Source of the DNA: Frankia sp. QA3
Lineage (GTDB): Bacteria; Actinomycetota; Actinomycetes; Frankiales; Frankiaceae
Length of the DNA: 64,000 nucleotides
Reading direction: 5' to 3'
Assembly: GCF_000262465.1 (NCBI RefSeq)
Contig: NZ_CM001489.1
Coordinates: forward strand, 514,133-578,132
Part shown: positions 53,818-61,846 of the stretch, piece after piece
How positions within the stretch are numbered: the stretch's first letter is position 1
Layout: each line of letters opens with the position of its first letter
Position numbers and translations under genes: made by a program
The notes under the pieces: model-generated
The model's input: the letters and a program-made list of their open reading frames with translations, nothing else
Databases searched by the model: none
Told to the model about the DNA's origin: nothing

Positions 53818-54720
53818 GTGCCGATCCCGCACAAGCAGCGCCGCCAGCCCGCGGCCCTGTCGGCCGCCGAGCGGGCCCGGGTGCTGGAGTTCCTGCACTC
53901 GGAGCGGTTCGTGGACGCCTCCCCGGACCAGGTCTGGGCTGCGCTGCTGGACGAGGGGATCTACCTGGCGTCGCCTCGGACGATGTACCGGATCCTGGCC
54001 GAGCACGGCGAGACCGGGGAACGCCGCCGCCAGGCCACCCATCCCGCCCACGTCAAACCCGAACTCGTCGCCGACAGGCCGAACGCAGTCTGGTCGTGGG
54101 ATATCACGAAGCTCCGGGGACCGAAGAAATGGACCTACTACTATCTGTACGTCGTCATCGACGTGTGCAGCCGCTATATTGTCGGGTGGATGGTCGCCGA
54201 CGCCGAATCCGCGGCGCTCGCCGACGATCTCCTCCGGAGCAGCTGCGAGAAACAGGCTGTCAACCCGGAGCAGCTCACGATTCACGCGGACCGGGGCACG
54301 TCGATGACCTCGAAGACCGTGGCGCTCCTCCTCGCGGATCTCGGGGTCACCCGCTCACATTCCCGCCCGCGGGTCTCCAACGATAATCCGTATTCGGAGG
54401 CTCACTTTAAGACGTTGAAGTACCGGCCCGACTTCCCGGCGTCGTTCGAGACCTTGCAGGCGGCCCGGGCCTGGTGCCGGGAGTTCTTCGAGCACTACAA
54501 CAACCATCACCGCCACAGCGGGATCGGCCTGCTCACCCCGTCGGTCGTGCACCACGGCCAGGCCGACACCGTCCGCCAAGCCCGTGCGGGCGTGCTCGAC
54601 GCCGCCTACGCGGCGCACCCCGAGCGGTTCGTCCGCCGGCCCCCGACCCCACCCGAGCTCCCGAAGCCCGCGTGGATCAACCGACCCGACGACCAGGACA
54701 CCGACCAACAGACCAGCTAA
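53818..54720 (+). CDS. IS3 transposase orfB (integrase core)
   Basis: The catalytic subunit. The DDE residues are in VWSWDITKLRG, IHADRGTSMTS and NPYSEAHFKTLKYRP; all are intact, so the element may still move. GTG 53818 is the first start, but the frame is open back to about 53641 (ETAVAERAEQLTEEALEQL) and probably enters from orfA by -1 frameshift, giving an HTH segment before this start. Confidence 0.85.
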   Translation: MPIPHKQRRQPAALSAAERARVLEFLHSERFVDASPDQVWAALLDEGIYLASPRTMYRILAEHGETGERRRQATHPAHVKPELVADRPNAVWSWDITKLRGPKKWTYYYLYVVIDVCSRYIVGWMVADAESAALADDLLRSSCEKQAVNPEQLTIHADRGTSMTSKTVALLLADLGVTRSHSRPRVSNDNPYSEAHFKTLKYRPDFPASFETLQAARAWCREFFEHYNNHHRHSGIGLLTPSVVHHGQADTVRQARAGVLDAAYAAHPERFVRRPPTPPELPKPAWINRPDDQDTDQQTS

Positions 54721-54787
54721 TTTCCCGAAGAACCTGCCTCAAACAGCTTGACGGATTCCGCGTCACCGGCACACACAGGACGCCCTG

Positions 54788-55250
54788 GTGACCAGCCACT
54801 ATCTCGGCGACGATCCTGCGGCGGCGGAGCTGTGGGACTTCGCCGTGCTCGGCAGCGGGTACGCCGCCCTCACCGGGTTCCTCCACAGCCTCGCTCTGCT
54901 CGACACCAATGGCGTCCCGCCGTCCCGCTTCGTGCCCCTGGTCGCCCAGTGGCTGCACGGGATGACCGAGTACATGCCCGAGCTGGCGCGCGAAATCGAG
55001 TCCGGAGACTATTCGGCCGGCGTTTCGCCGGTCGGCATGAACCAGGTCGCGGTCGAGAGCCTGGCCCGCGTCAGCGAGCATCTCGGCATCGACGCCGACG
55101 TGCTCGGTCCGCTCCGAGCCTTGCTCGAACGTGGCGTCGCGCAGGGCCACGCCGACGGAGTTTCGCAAGCCTGTTCGAGCTCTTGCGGCGGCGTCCGCCG
55201 CAGCTCTCGGGCCACGATGTCGGCCTGGCCAGCACCAGGACGCGGTGACA
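54788..55250 (+). pseudogene. NADPH-dependent imine reductase, C-terminal relic with frameshift
   Basis: The frame reads YLGDDPAAAELWDFAVLGSG, LTGFLHSLALLDTNGVPPS and VSEHLGIDADVLGPLRALLE, the helical C-terminal domain of imine reductases (6PGDH-like fold). The NADPH-binding N-terminal half is missing, next to the IS3 end. Near 55160 the sequence must shift frame to continue SFASLFELLRR, consistent with a one-base deletion. Both lesions make it non-functional. Confidence 0.7.
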
Positions 55251-55346
55251 GTGGCTGGCCAGGGGCAGCGACTCACGGTGATATGGATGAGTGCTGTGAC
55301 GTGCCTGCCTAAGGTTCGGCGCGTGTCGTCGACGTCACAGTCGGGC

Positions 55347-55394
55347 TCCTGGGAGCTGGGAGCCACGGCGGCGGCCAGCCTCATGATCGCGTGA
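55347..55394 (+). pseudogene. Flavodoxin-like gene, terminal remnant
   Basis: SWELGATAAASLMIA and a TGA: the last ~15 residues of the flavodoxin-like protein, without anything before them. It lies 20 bases ahead of a longer fragment of the same gene. Confidence 0.55.
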
Positions 55395-55413
55395 CTACCC
55401 TTGTTGATGTTAT

Positions 55414-55612
55414 TTTTGCGACCAGATCTACTATCCGTGTCTTGACGCTACGGTTGGTCGTCCGTACGCCTTGTACGTTTACGGGAATAACGATACGACG
55501 GGAGCCGTGCACGCTGTGGAGTCGATCGCGACCGGCTTGCGCTGGAAGCGGCTGCGTGATCCGGTCACCGCCATCGGAGCCTTGGACCCGGCCGCCCGGG
55601 AAGCCTGCTGGT
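55414..55612 (+). pseudogene. Flavodoxin-like gene, 3' fragment (copy A3)
   Basis: Starts FCDQIYYPCLDATVGRP, nearly identical to copy A2 at 24.4 kb (including NNDTTGAVHAVES and TGLRWKRLRDPVT). It breaks off after REACW, where unrelated sequence replaces the ELGA tail. It is therefore truncated at both ends. Confidence 0.68.
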
Positions 55613-55852
55613 CACACCGGCAAGCGACGACGAGCTTACGAAAGGCGGATCGGCCGCTACACGGCGTCACCTCCAGTCTCGCTGGGCGCACAACAAAGTC
55701 CTACTAGAGGCCTTCCGGTGTCTGCTTGATCATCCGGCGTGCGCCTTCGTCGATGAGGTGTGCGGCGGCGGAGGTCAGGCCAGGAGCGGGACCAGGGGAT
55801 CAAGGGCGCCGACACGTTACGTAGCCGCACGACGTAGCCGACTTTCCGCAAG
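55613..55852. other. Gene-free stretch between flavodoxin fragments
   Basis: About 240 bases with no supportable frame on either strand. I see no repeats or terminator. Confidence 0.3.
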
Positions 55853-55980
55853 TTCTGCGATTAGATCTACTACCCGTGTCTGGAGGCGACGATCGGCCGG
55901 CCGTATGCCCGGTACGTTCACGGGAACTCCGACACGACAGGCGCGGTACGGGGCGTCGAGACCATCACGACCGGCGCGGA
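55853..55980 (+). pseudogene. Flavodoxin-like gene, 3' fragment with internal stop
   Basis: Reads FCD, a TAG, then IYYPCLEATIGRPYARYVHG and NSDTTGAVRGVETITTG before diverging. It starts at the same codon as the other fragments (FCDQ), with the Gln codon changed to TAG. Confidence 0.62.
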
Positions 55981-56039
55981 TCGGCGACGCGGGCGAGGGT
56001 CGACGGCCGCAGGGCCGTTCTGTCTGCGAAGATCGGAGG

Positions 56040-56432
56040 ATGGACGAGATGGTCGCCGCCACGGCGATGCGCGACGCTGTGATCGCGCTACGTCAGGTCG
56101 GCGCCCGGTTCGCCTATCTGCACGGCAGCCGTGCAGCCGGGCACCAGCGGGCGGAATCGGACATCGACATTGCCGCCTACTTCGGCGGCACACGGCCTCC
56201 GAACTCCTTCGACGTGCTCCTCCCACCTGGCGTCGATCTTCTGGTTCTCGACAACGCCCCGCTTGAGCTCGCCGGCAGGGTCGCGGCCGGTGGCCGGCTG
56301 CTCTTCGAGGACGACCGGGCCGCTCGGGTGCGTTGGGAGGCGATGACCAGAAAGATCTACTTCGACGAGCTCCCGCGGATCACCCGCGCCCACCGCGAGT
56401 TCGCCCAGGCTCTGCTGGACAGGAGCGCATAG
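56040..56432 (+). CDS. mntA: MntA-type nucleotidyltransferase antitoxin
   Basis: A 130-residue minimal nucleotidyltransferase. The GSx10DxD motif is complete: G29-S30 (YLHGSRAAG) and D41/D43 (ESDIDIAAYFGG). Such enzymes AMPylate the partner HepT toxin to silence it. The start ATG 56040 follows GGAG. The stop lies three bases before the HepT gene's GTG. Confidence 0.82.
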   Translation: MDEMVAATAMRDAVIALRQVGARFAYLHGSRAAGHQRAESDIDIAAYFGGTRPPNSFDVLLPPGVDLLVLDNAPLELAGRVAAGGRLLFEDDRAARVRWEAMTRKIYFDELPRITRAHREFAQALLDRSA

Positions 56433-56435
56433 CCG

Positions 56436-56858
56436 GTGGTCGACGAAGCCCGAGTGCTACGGCTGCTCCGCGCGATCACCGACGACCTTTCCGTATTCCG
56501 TCGCGAGTCGGAGGCGAACGACGAGCGCCGCGCGGACCCGATCTGGTTGCGCGGCGTCAAGTACACCTTTGTGACCGTGATCGAAGCCTGCGTGGACGTC
56601 GCGCAGCACATCTGTGCGACGGAGGGCTGGGGGCCACCGTCTGACAACGGCGACGCCGTCCGTCTTCTCGGTGATCATGGCGCGCTGGCTCCGGCGCTCG
56701 CGCAGTCGCTGCGCAAGGCAGTCGGCTTCAGGAACATTCTTGTCGACGACTACGTCGATGTTGACGACGGCATTGTCATCGCCCGCCTGAGAGCTCTCGA
56801 CGACCTTGAGGACTTCGTCCGCGGAATCGCGCGTCACGTGTCCGACCTGGGGACATAG
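56436..56858 (+). CDS. hepT: HepT-type HEPN toxin with catalytic His replaced
   Basis: A 140-residue HEPN (DUF86) protein pairing with MntA. The RX4HXY motif reads R99-NILV-D104-D-Y106: the catalytic His is Asp, one base away (CAC to GAC). The rest of the fold and the acceptor Tyr used for AMPylation are present. Without His the RNase should be inactive, so the pair may be defused or have another role. Confidence 0.8.
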   Translation: MVDEARVLRLLRAITDDLSVFRRESEANDERRADPIWLRGVKYTFVTVIEACVDVAQHICATEGWGPPSDNGDAVRLLGDHGALAPALAQSLRKAVGFRNILVDDYVDVDDGIVIARLRALDDLEDFVRGIARHVSDLGT

Positions 56859-56988
56859 CCAATCCTCGACATCCGAAGGCCGAACCGGCACGGCGCAACC
56901 CGCTGCCGGTCAGGTCCGTCCGGCCATGGCGGCCCACCCCATGGACATGCAGTGTGGTTGCACGGCGGCGTACCCGACCTCTCGCTAC

Positions 56989-57153
56989 TTCTGCGACCAG
57001 ATCAACGCGTTGACCCGATCTACTGTTCGGTGCGGGAGGCGACCTCGGCCGGCCCCGTGCCTGCATACGGACGGCTTCGGGATCATGTGACCTGTCCGCC
57101 GCCGACCGCGAAGCCTGCTGGGAACTCGGCGCCACCGTGGCCGCGAGCCTTGA
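56989..57153 (+). pseudogene. Flavodoxin-like gene, heavily decayed 3' fragment
   Basis: Opens FCDQI and then loses the frame; later EACWELGATVAASL (about 57109-57150) marks the tail of the same gene. Small insertions and deletions separate the parts. The 240 bases between this and the HxlR gene hold nothing recognisable. Confidence 0.5.
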
Positions 57154-57392
57154 CCTTGGTGCCGACGCTACTCAGTCGCCTCAGTCGCCGTACTGGGGGG
57201 CGGGGCGGCCGGCGGACGGTCTCGCATCATCGCTGCTGTGGACACCCGTCGACGGATCGTCGAGGCGTGGGGGTGAGGACACACCGTGATCGTTGGAGTT
57301 GGGGTCGTGCCGCGCGGCGTGGCGCGGTTCCGCGGAACCCCATGATCGTCGGGTCGGGCTAGACCAGAGAAGCCTCACCACGGTCGGCTGTG

Positions 57393-57791
57393 TCAGCGGC
57401 GAGCGACGCTCCCGTGGCCGTGGAGAAGCATGGCGTCGTGCCGCCGGCGGGCCGACAGGAGGTCGTCGAGATTGTCCCGAGCCCAGCTCCGGGCCGCTTC
57501 GACCAACTGCAGTAACGTCCGGCCGAGGGCAGTCAGCCGGTACTCCACCCGGGGCGGGTTCTCGTCGAAGACGCTTCTGCTCAGCAGGCCGTCACGTTCC
57601 ATCGCGCGAAGGGTGTCGGTCAGGACCTTCGCGCTCACCGAGCCGAGGATCTGCCTGAGCTCGGTGAATCGCCGTGGCCGGCCCTCGAGACACAGGACGA
57701 CCATCGCGGTCCACTTGTCGCCGATCTGGATCGGGAAGGCGCTCATCGGGCAGGCCGGGTCGAAGGTCGGGGCGTCGGCCGTCTTCTCCAC
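57393..57791 (-). CDS. HxlR-family transcriptional regulator
   Basis: A 132-residue winged-helix protein. Marks: CPMSAFPIQIGDKWTAMVVL (family start with the redox-type Cys), RFTELRQILGSVSAKVLTDT, the recognition helix, and PRVEYRLTALGRTLL. It starts at GTG 57791 and is divergent from an NAD(P)-binding protein gene 61 bases away, which it probably controls. Confidence 0.88.
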   Translation of the reverse strand: MEKTADAPTFDPACPMSAFPIQIGDKWTAMVVLCLEGRPRRFTELRQILGSVSAKVLTDTLRAMERDGLLSRSVFDENPPRVEYRLTALGRTLLQLVEAARSWARDNLDDLLSARRRHDAMLLHGHGSVARR

Positions 57792-57852
57792 GCCGCCAAC
57801 GGTAGCCGGTCACGTTGCGGTAACCGGCCTACCGCCCCTTAGCTTGGCCACC

Positions 57853-58629
57853 ATGACAGGAACACAGCCCGTCGAGGCGGTACTCCAGCCCAGTGCGCCG
57901 GCGCGGGTCGTCGTGCTCGGTGCCGGTGGTCGCGCGGGACGAGCCGTCAGCCAGGAGTTCGTCAGCCGGGGACATCGAGTGACCGGCGTGGTACGAGACG
58001 CCCGTCGACACCGGTCGCTGGGAGATCTTGGCGTCGAAGTGGCCGAGGCGGATGCCACCCGCGGCGCCGACCTCGTCGACGTTCTGCGTGACGCCGACAT
58101 CATCGTGGTTGCGGTGACGCCCTTCTCGGCGCCGCCGCCCTCGTTCGAGGGTTTTGACGAAGCATTCTACGAACATATCGTCGCCGGTGTCGTCGGCGCG
58201 GCGCGGACGTCGCCGGCCACCCGGCTGATCACGATCGGGTTGTTCGCCACGCTGGCCATGGCCGACGGGCGAATGGTGATGGACGACTCCGACGTCTTTC
58301 CACCGTGGCTGTTGCCGTTCGCGCGGGCGCACGCCCGTGAACTGCCCGCGTTGCGCCGCCGCGCGTCCGAACTCGACTGGTTGGTCGTCACCCCACCGGC
58401 CGGGTTGCAGGCCGACGGCCCGGCCGACGCGGCGGGCTATGTTCTCGTCGAACCGCCGCTCGACCACCGCCTTTTCGAGGGCGTGCTCGGCTACGGCCAG
58501 CTCGCGCAGGCCGTCGCGGACCAGGTGGAAACCCCGACCCTGCACCAGACCCAGGTAGCCGTTCTGCCCACGCCGAAGGTACCCGCGGAGGAACGAGCGC
58601 CGGAATCGAGTGACCGACCGCCGGCGTGA
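57853..58629 (+). CDS. NAD(P)-binding Rossmann-fold (NmrA/SDR-like) protein
   Basis: A 258-residue protein. The nucleotide loop is RVVVLGAGGRAGRAVSQEF (GxGGxxG), followed by VSRGHRVTGVVRD and DADIIVVAVTPF. It resembles atypical SDRs annotated as NAD(P)H-binding proteins. The last ~20 residues are a disordered Pro/Glu-rich tail. Divergent from the HxlR regulator. Confidence 0.83.
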   Translation: MTGTQPVEAVLQPSAPARVVVLGAGGRAGRAVSQEFVSRGHRVTGVVRDARRHRSLGDLGVEVAEADATRGADLVDVLRDADIIVVAVTPFSAPPPSFEGFDEAFYEHIVAGVVGAARTSPATRLITIGLFATLAMADGRMVMDDSDVFPPWLLPFARAHARELPALRRRASELDWLVVTPPAGLQADGPADAAGYVLVEPPLDHRLFEGVLGYGQLAQAVADQVETPTLHQTQVAVLPTPKVPAEERAPESSDRPPA

Positions 58630-58741
58630 CGGCGCGCAGAGCCGCGGGCACGCGTCACGACCACCGCTGAGCCGGCCGCGCCTTCGCAGTGGTTTTCGCG
58701 CGAGCTGGCGGCTGCCCGGCCATGCGCGTCGGCGGCTGATA

Positions 58742-59362
58742 TCAGCCGGTTACCTGGTCTCTGAGGTCGTCGATCGGAAGCGCTTTCGGAAGGCCTGGTG
58801 ATTCCGGGTCCAGGTGGCAGGCCTGGCCGGATTCCTCGACGTAGAGACCGGTCAACGTGCGCACGATTCCGTATTGGTTGGTGGTGTCCTCCCCGGGGAT
58901 CTCGACCGCGGAGATGAAAAGGAAGTAGGAGGAGTCAGGGCGCAGGAGGTCGATACCTCCACGGAGGGCAGAATTCCCACCAGAGATCTTCCCGGCGTGC
59001 GCGGCTGAGGCGCCGAGCTGCCTGATCCGGATGGTCTTCGGGGCGTCTCCGCGAATGGTTTCGGTGACATCAACGTCGGTGATCGTGAACGGGAGGCCGC
59101 CTACCTCGACGACCTGGGCCCGGTCCGTGGCACGTACCCGGACGACCGCGGCGGAACTTGCGGTCAGCTCGCCAATGGTCCGGTACTGCCGCGTCCAGTC
59201 GAAGATACCGTTCATGACCGGGTCGGGGCACCTCACGGATGCGGCGCGGGCAGTCTCCGGCGGCGGAGCGGCGGTGGGCTGCCCGCCCCCGCAGCCAACC
59301 ACGCCGAGCAAGACAAGGAGGAGCGGGGCGACCAGCAGACGGGGGCCAGCGGGCCAGGACAT
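58742..59362 (-). CDS. Secreted lipoprotein of unknown function
   Basis: A 206-residue protein. A signal peptide (LLVAPLLLVLLGVVGCGGG) has the lipobox VVGC at about residues 21-24. The mature part contains a beta-rich region (VVRVRATDRAQVVEVGGLPF, VTETIRGDAPKTIRIRQLG, YFLFISAVEIPG) like small surface domains often listed as hypothetical. ATG 59362 is chosen by the signal peptide. Its neighbours are unrelated relics. Confidence 0.75.
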   Translation of the reverse strand: MSWPAGPRLLVAPLLLVLLGVVGCGGGQPTAAPPPETARAASVRCPDPVMNGIFDWTRQYRTIGELTASSAAVVRVRATDRAQVVEVGGLPFTITDVDVTETIRGDAPKTIRIRQLGASAAHAGKISGGNSALRGGIDLLRPDSSYFLFISAVEIPGEDTTNQYGIVRTLTGLYVEESGQACHLDPESPGLPKALPIDDLRDQVTG

Positions 59363-59548
59363 TGCGGCTCTCCGTCCGGTGCGGATCGATGTCGACGTCC
59401 TAGCCACATCCCGCCGTTTCGGTTCGGCGGGGCGAGGGGCCGGATGGTGGCCCAACGTCACACGTAGATCCTGCCGCGTAGTGCCTCCTTCTTGGCCGGA
59501 TTGCCGCAGGTACCCATCGAACACCACCGCCGGGTGCCCGGTCGAGAG

Positions 59549-59900
59549 GTGCCCGTGGCGCTGCTCGCAGACGCGGACCCGCACCGTCAGCCGGACCCGC
59601 ACCACCCCGTCCTGGGCCGCCGGCTGGTCGTGGTCCTCGCCCTTGCCTGCGGCGTCAGCGTGGCCAACGTCTACTTCCCGCAGGCGCTCCCCCCGCTCAT
59701 GACCGCGGGCCTGCACGTTCCGGCTGGTTCCGCCGTCGGCGTGAGCGCGATCGTCGGCGAGTGGTGGGGGTGGCGCGCCCCCTACGTCGTCGCGGCGGCG
59801 ATGGCGCTCGTCCTCACCGTGATCCTGGCTCGCACGGTTCCGACGACGATCCCGCCGGTACGGCGGGGACACCTGTCCTTGCCCGCCGCGTCTGCACGGC
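59549..59900 (+). pseudogene. MFS transporter with large internal deletion
   Basis: GTG 59549 opens a frame with the first membrane segment (LVVVLALACGVSVANVYFPQ) of an MFS permease. After HVPAGSA it jumps to VGVSAIVGEWWGWRAPYVVA, which corresponds to about the fifth and sixth segments, and then degenerates after PPVRR. Segments 2-4 and 7-12 are missing. RBS GTCGAGAGG is still present. Confidence 0.62.
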
Positions 59901-60016
59901 TGTTACTGACCGAGCCGGATCCGCGACGGTATTGCGGTGCAAGGCGGGCAGGCCGCCGTGCTCGTGCTCGCCCGGCACCTGTCGCATTCGTCGTCGCGGC
60001 GGCACGCCATCCGCAT

Positions 60017-60063
60017 CGACCGAGAAGAAGCCGACCGAGAAGAAGCCGACAGAGAAGAAAGAG
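60017..60063 (+). repeat. 15-bp repeat encoding Lys/Glu-rich units
   Basis: Three units of ACCGAGAAGAAGCCG, the last degenerate. They could encode PTEKK repeats but lie in no convincing gene. Confidence 0.55.
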
Positions 60064-60130
60064 GACACCGACGGTTTTCTGAGTGATGCCGAGACCGTCG
60101 AGCAGTCTGCTGGGAACGTACAGCGTCAGC

Positions 60131-60235
60131 GATCCTTCTTCGACCATCGGCTCCGGGCACCTCCTGCTCGGGCTGCTGGTCGAGAACGAGGGCGTCGCCG
60201 CCGACATCCTCACTCGCCTCGGTATCGACGGCGAG
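60131..60235 (+). pseudogene. Clp N-domain remnant
   Basis: The frame reads TIGSGHLLLGLLVENEGVAA, then DILTRLGID, matching half of a Clp_N repeat (IGxEHLLLGLL, GVAAxxL). No ATPase or second repeat follows. It is a fragment of a ClpC/ClpR-like gene. Confidence 0.5.
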
Positions 60236-60355
60236 TGCGGGGCCGGATGCGGAGGACGTGCCCGGGCTGGTGGTCGAGTCGTGTGATCGGCTCCAGGACG
60301 GGGATTCTGGCACGCCCACCGTCGTGCGGGTGGAAGCTCTCGGCCGGGCCGGGGT

Positions 60356-60556
60356 GCCCACGGCTGGGTGCGGTTCTGCCTGCGGGCACATCACCTGCAG
60401 GCGCAGCTGGTCGAGCGGCGGCTCGCGATCGCGGCGGAGGCCGGGCACGGGCGGACCCGGCGGCATGTCGCGGTGGGCGTTGCCGCGCAGGCTGAGCCGT
60501 CGGTCCGGTCCATGCACGCTGCGCAACCGTTGCGTGACCCATACGGCGACGGGTAG
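60356..60556 (+). pseudogene. Fic protein, rearranged C-terminal remnant
   Basis: HGWVRFCLRAHHLQAQLVER, then RLAIAAEAGHGRTRRHVAV and HAAQPLRDP align with the intact Fic gene at 36.0-37.0 kb, but about 60 residues are missing after AAE. No Fic active-site motif is present. The region from 60557 to 60867 beyond it holds no gene. Confidence 0.65.
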
Positions 60557-60867
60557 GGCGCGAAACACCTGTCTGGCGCTGTCGCACGGGAATGCCCGAA
60601 TGCTGCGGTGCCCGTCTGAGTGTGAGCCTGACAACGGCACCTACCTCGACCTGGCCCAAAGCCGGGGAACCCGCAAACTATCGGCCTGACGACAGGCTTT
60701 CCGGAGCTGCTGTCGGCCGGCCCGTGGGTAGCGTCCTTCTCGACGCACTCGTCCTGTCCCACTGGGAGACGGAAAATCTCGTGGGTACGCGATGGGAATT
60801 CCCGGAACTACGCACGGGGTCGACCAGGGGTAAGTGGGCGGGTTGTCGAATGAATGTGAATAGGACT

Positions 60868-60892
60868 GGGCGGGCCGGCTGTCGGCCCGCCC
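60868..60892 (+). promoter_or_regulatory. 5' leader hairpin of the small secreted protein gene
   Basis: GGGCGGGCCG (60868-60877), loop GCTGT, CGGCCCGCCC (60883-60892): a perfect 10-bp stem ending just before the RBS (GAAGGGGAG) of the next gene. It could stabilise the mRNA or limit translation. Confidence 0.5.
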
Positions 60893-60908
60893 CGCGCGAA
60901 GGGGAGCC

Positions 60909-61268
60909 ATGAGAATGCCTGCTAAGAAGATCGGCCTCGCCTTCACGACCATCGCCGCCGCCACGGGTCTTGTTTTCGGCGGTGCGACGATGGCGAGCGC
61001 AAGCACGGGACTGTCCGCCGGCGTCCAGGCGGGGACGGGAGGAAACGGTGCGAGTGGGCTGGCCACGTCGGTGAACACGTCGCTGTCGGCGGGTGAGCTG
61101 GCGAAGGTGACCGCGGCCCTCAAGGCCAAGGATGCGTCGGTCGTGGTCACCAGCGTGGTGAAGAACTCCGATGGGTCCTACCTTGTGGTCGGTACCAGGG
61201 CCGGCGTCACGGTGAGGTACATCATCAGCGCGGACCTGAAGACCGTCACGCAGATCGCGGCCGGCTAG
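60909..61268 (+). CDS. Small secreted protein of unknown function
   Basis: A 119-residue protein. A signal peptide (KKIGLAFTTIAAATGLVFGG) is followed by a likely cleavage at ASA-S (about residue 32). The mature ~87 residues contain a Gly/Ser-rich linker and a small alpha-beta domain (ELAKVTAALKAKDASVVVTS, then VVKNSDGSYLVVG and TVRYIIS). There are no cysteines. RBS GAAGGGGAG precedes ATG 60909. It is flanked by a leader hairpin and a strong terminator, so it is an independent, possibly highly expressed unit. Confidence 0.78.
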   Translation: MRMPAKKIGLAFTTIAAATGLVFGGATMASASTGLSAGVQAGTGGNGASGLATSVNTSLSAGELAKVTAALKAKDASVVVTSVVKNSDGSYLVVGTRAGVTVRYIISADLKTVTQIAAG

Positions 61269-61275
61269 CCCCGGG

Positions 61276-61310
61276 CCGTACCGGGGCCCGCGGCCGGGGC
61301 CCCGGTACGG
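61276..61310 (+). terminator. Strong intrinsic-type terminator hairpin
   Basis: CCGTACCGGGGCCC (61276-61289) and its exact complement (61297-61310) around a 7-base loop, 8 bases after the stop of the secreted protein gene. There is no T-run, as is common in high-G+C actinobacteria. Confidence 0.7.
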
Positions 61311-61339
61311 CAACTGACGTTTGGAGAGGGGACGGGGTC

Positions 61340-61534
61340 TCACCCCGGGGTCGGGTGTTTGCGGGTGAGGCGGTAATGGAGGACGAGGAAAGGGATGCCG
61401 AAGAGAAAGAACGAGTGTTCGGCGCGTAGCTCGTCCTCCTCCCGATGGACGTCGAGCTCCTCGGCGAAACCGTGGACCGCCAGGGCGGTGAGGCTGCCGT
61501 CCGTCGGGTCGCGATAGGCAAGGTAGTGGCCGGG
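61340..61534 (-). pseudogene. Unidentified gene remnant (C-terminal)
   Basis: A minus-strand frame with no start reads [40 protein letters not shown] and [16 protein letters not shown] to a TGA at 61340. It looks like a real protein tail with a terminal hydrophobic helix, but I cannot name the family. A stop lies just upstream in frame, so the 5' part is lost. Confidence 0.4.
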
Positions 61535-61704
61535 CGCTCCTGATCACTACGGCTGGTCAGGGTCAGCCCGCCGTCGGGCCGAACACGTGGACGTCGAAGA
61601 ACTGCACTTCACGGGGGCCGCGAAGCGGCTGTTCATCTCACAGCCAGCGCGGAATCCGGGCGACGGTCGGCGCGATCGATGGTGACCGGCGCGGTCCGGG
61701 CGCC

Positions 61705-61745
61705 GACACCGTCATCACCGGGCTGATCTGGAAGTGCCTGCGCTA
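61705..61745 (+). pseudogene. Possible trace of the flavodoxin-like gene
   Basis: TVITGLIWKCLRY resembles the ETIATGLKWKRLRD segment of the flavodoxin-like protein. Only about 13 residues match, so this may be chance. The rest of 61535-61846 shows nothing. Confidence 0.22.
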
Positions 61746-61846
61746 CACCGGCAGGCGATCATGGTGTCCCGCGGAACCGGCTTCGACCCGAGCCGCCCCG
61801 TGACGGTGACGTGGCCCGTCGACCGGGAGCCGGCGCGATTCTGCTT

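Larger units (their letters stand above)
53154..54757 (+). mobile_element. IS3-family insertion sequence
   Basis: Imperfect terminal inverted repeats: ATCCGTCAAGATGAGATGAG on the left (53154) and a counterpart reading AATCCGTCAAGCTGTTTGAG on the minus strand at the right (to 54757). Inside are orfA and orfB in neighbouring frames, the normal IS3 layout. It interrupts a nucleotidyltransferase relic on one side and adjoins a 5'-less imine reductase on the other, so a deletion probably accompanied or followed insertion. Confidence 0.8.

Noticed and set aside
60592..60912. 106-codon plus-strand frame before the secreted-protein gene
   Set aside because: No domain, no RBS, mixed composition, and it overlaps the leader hairpin of the next gene.
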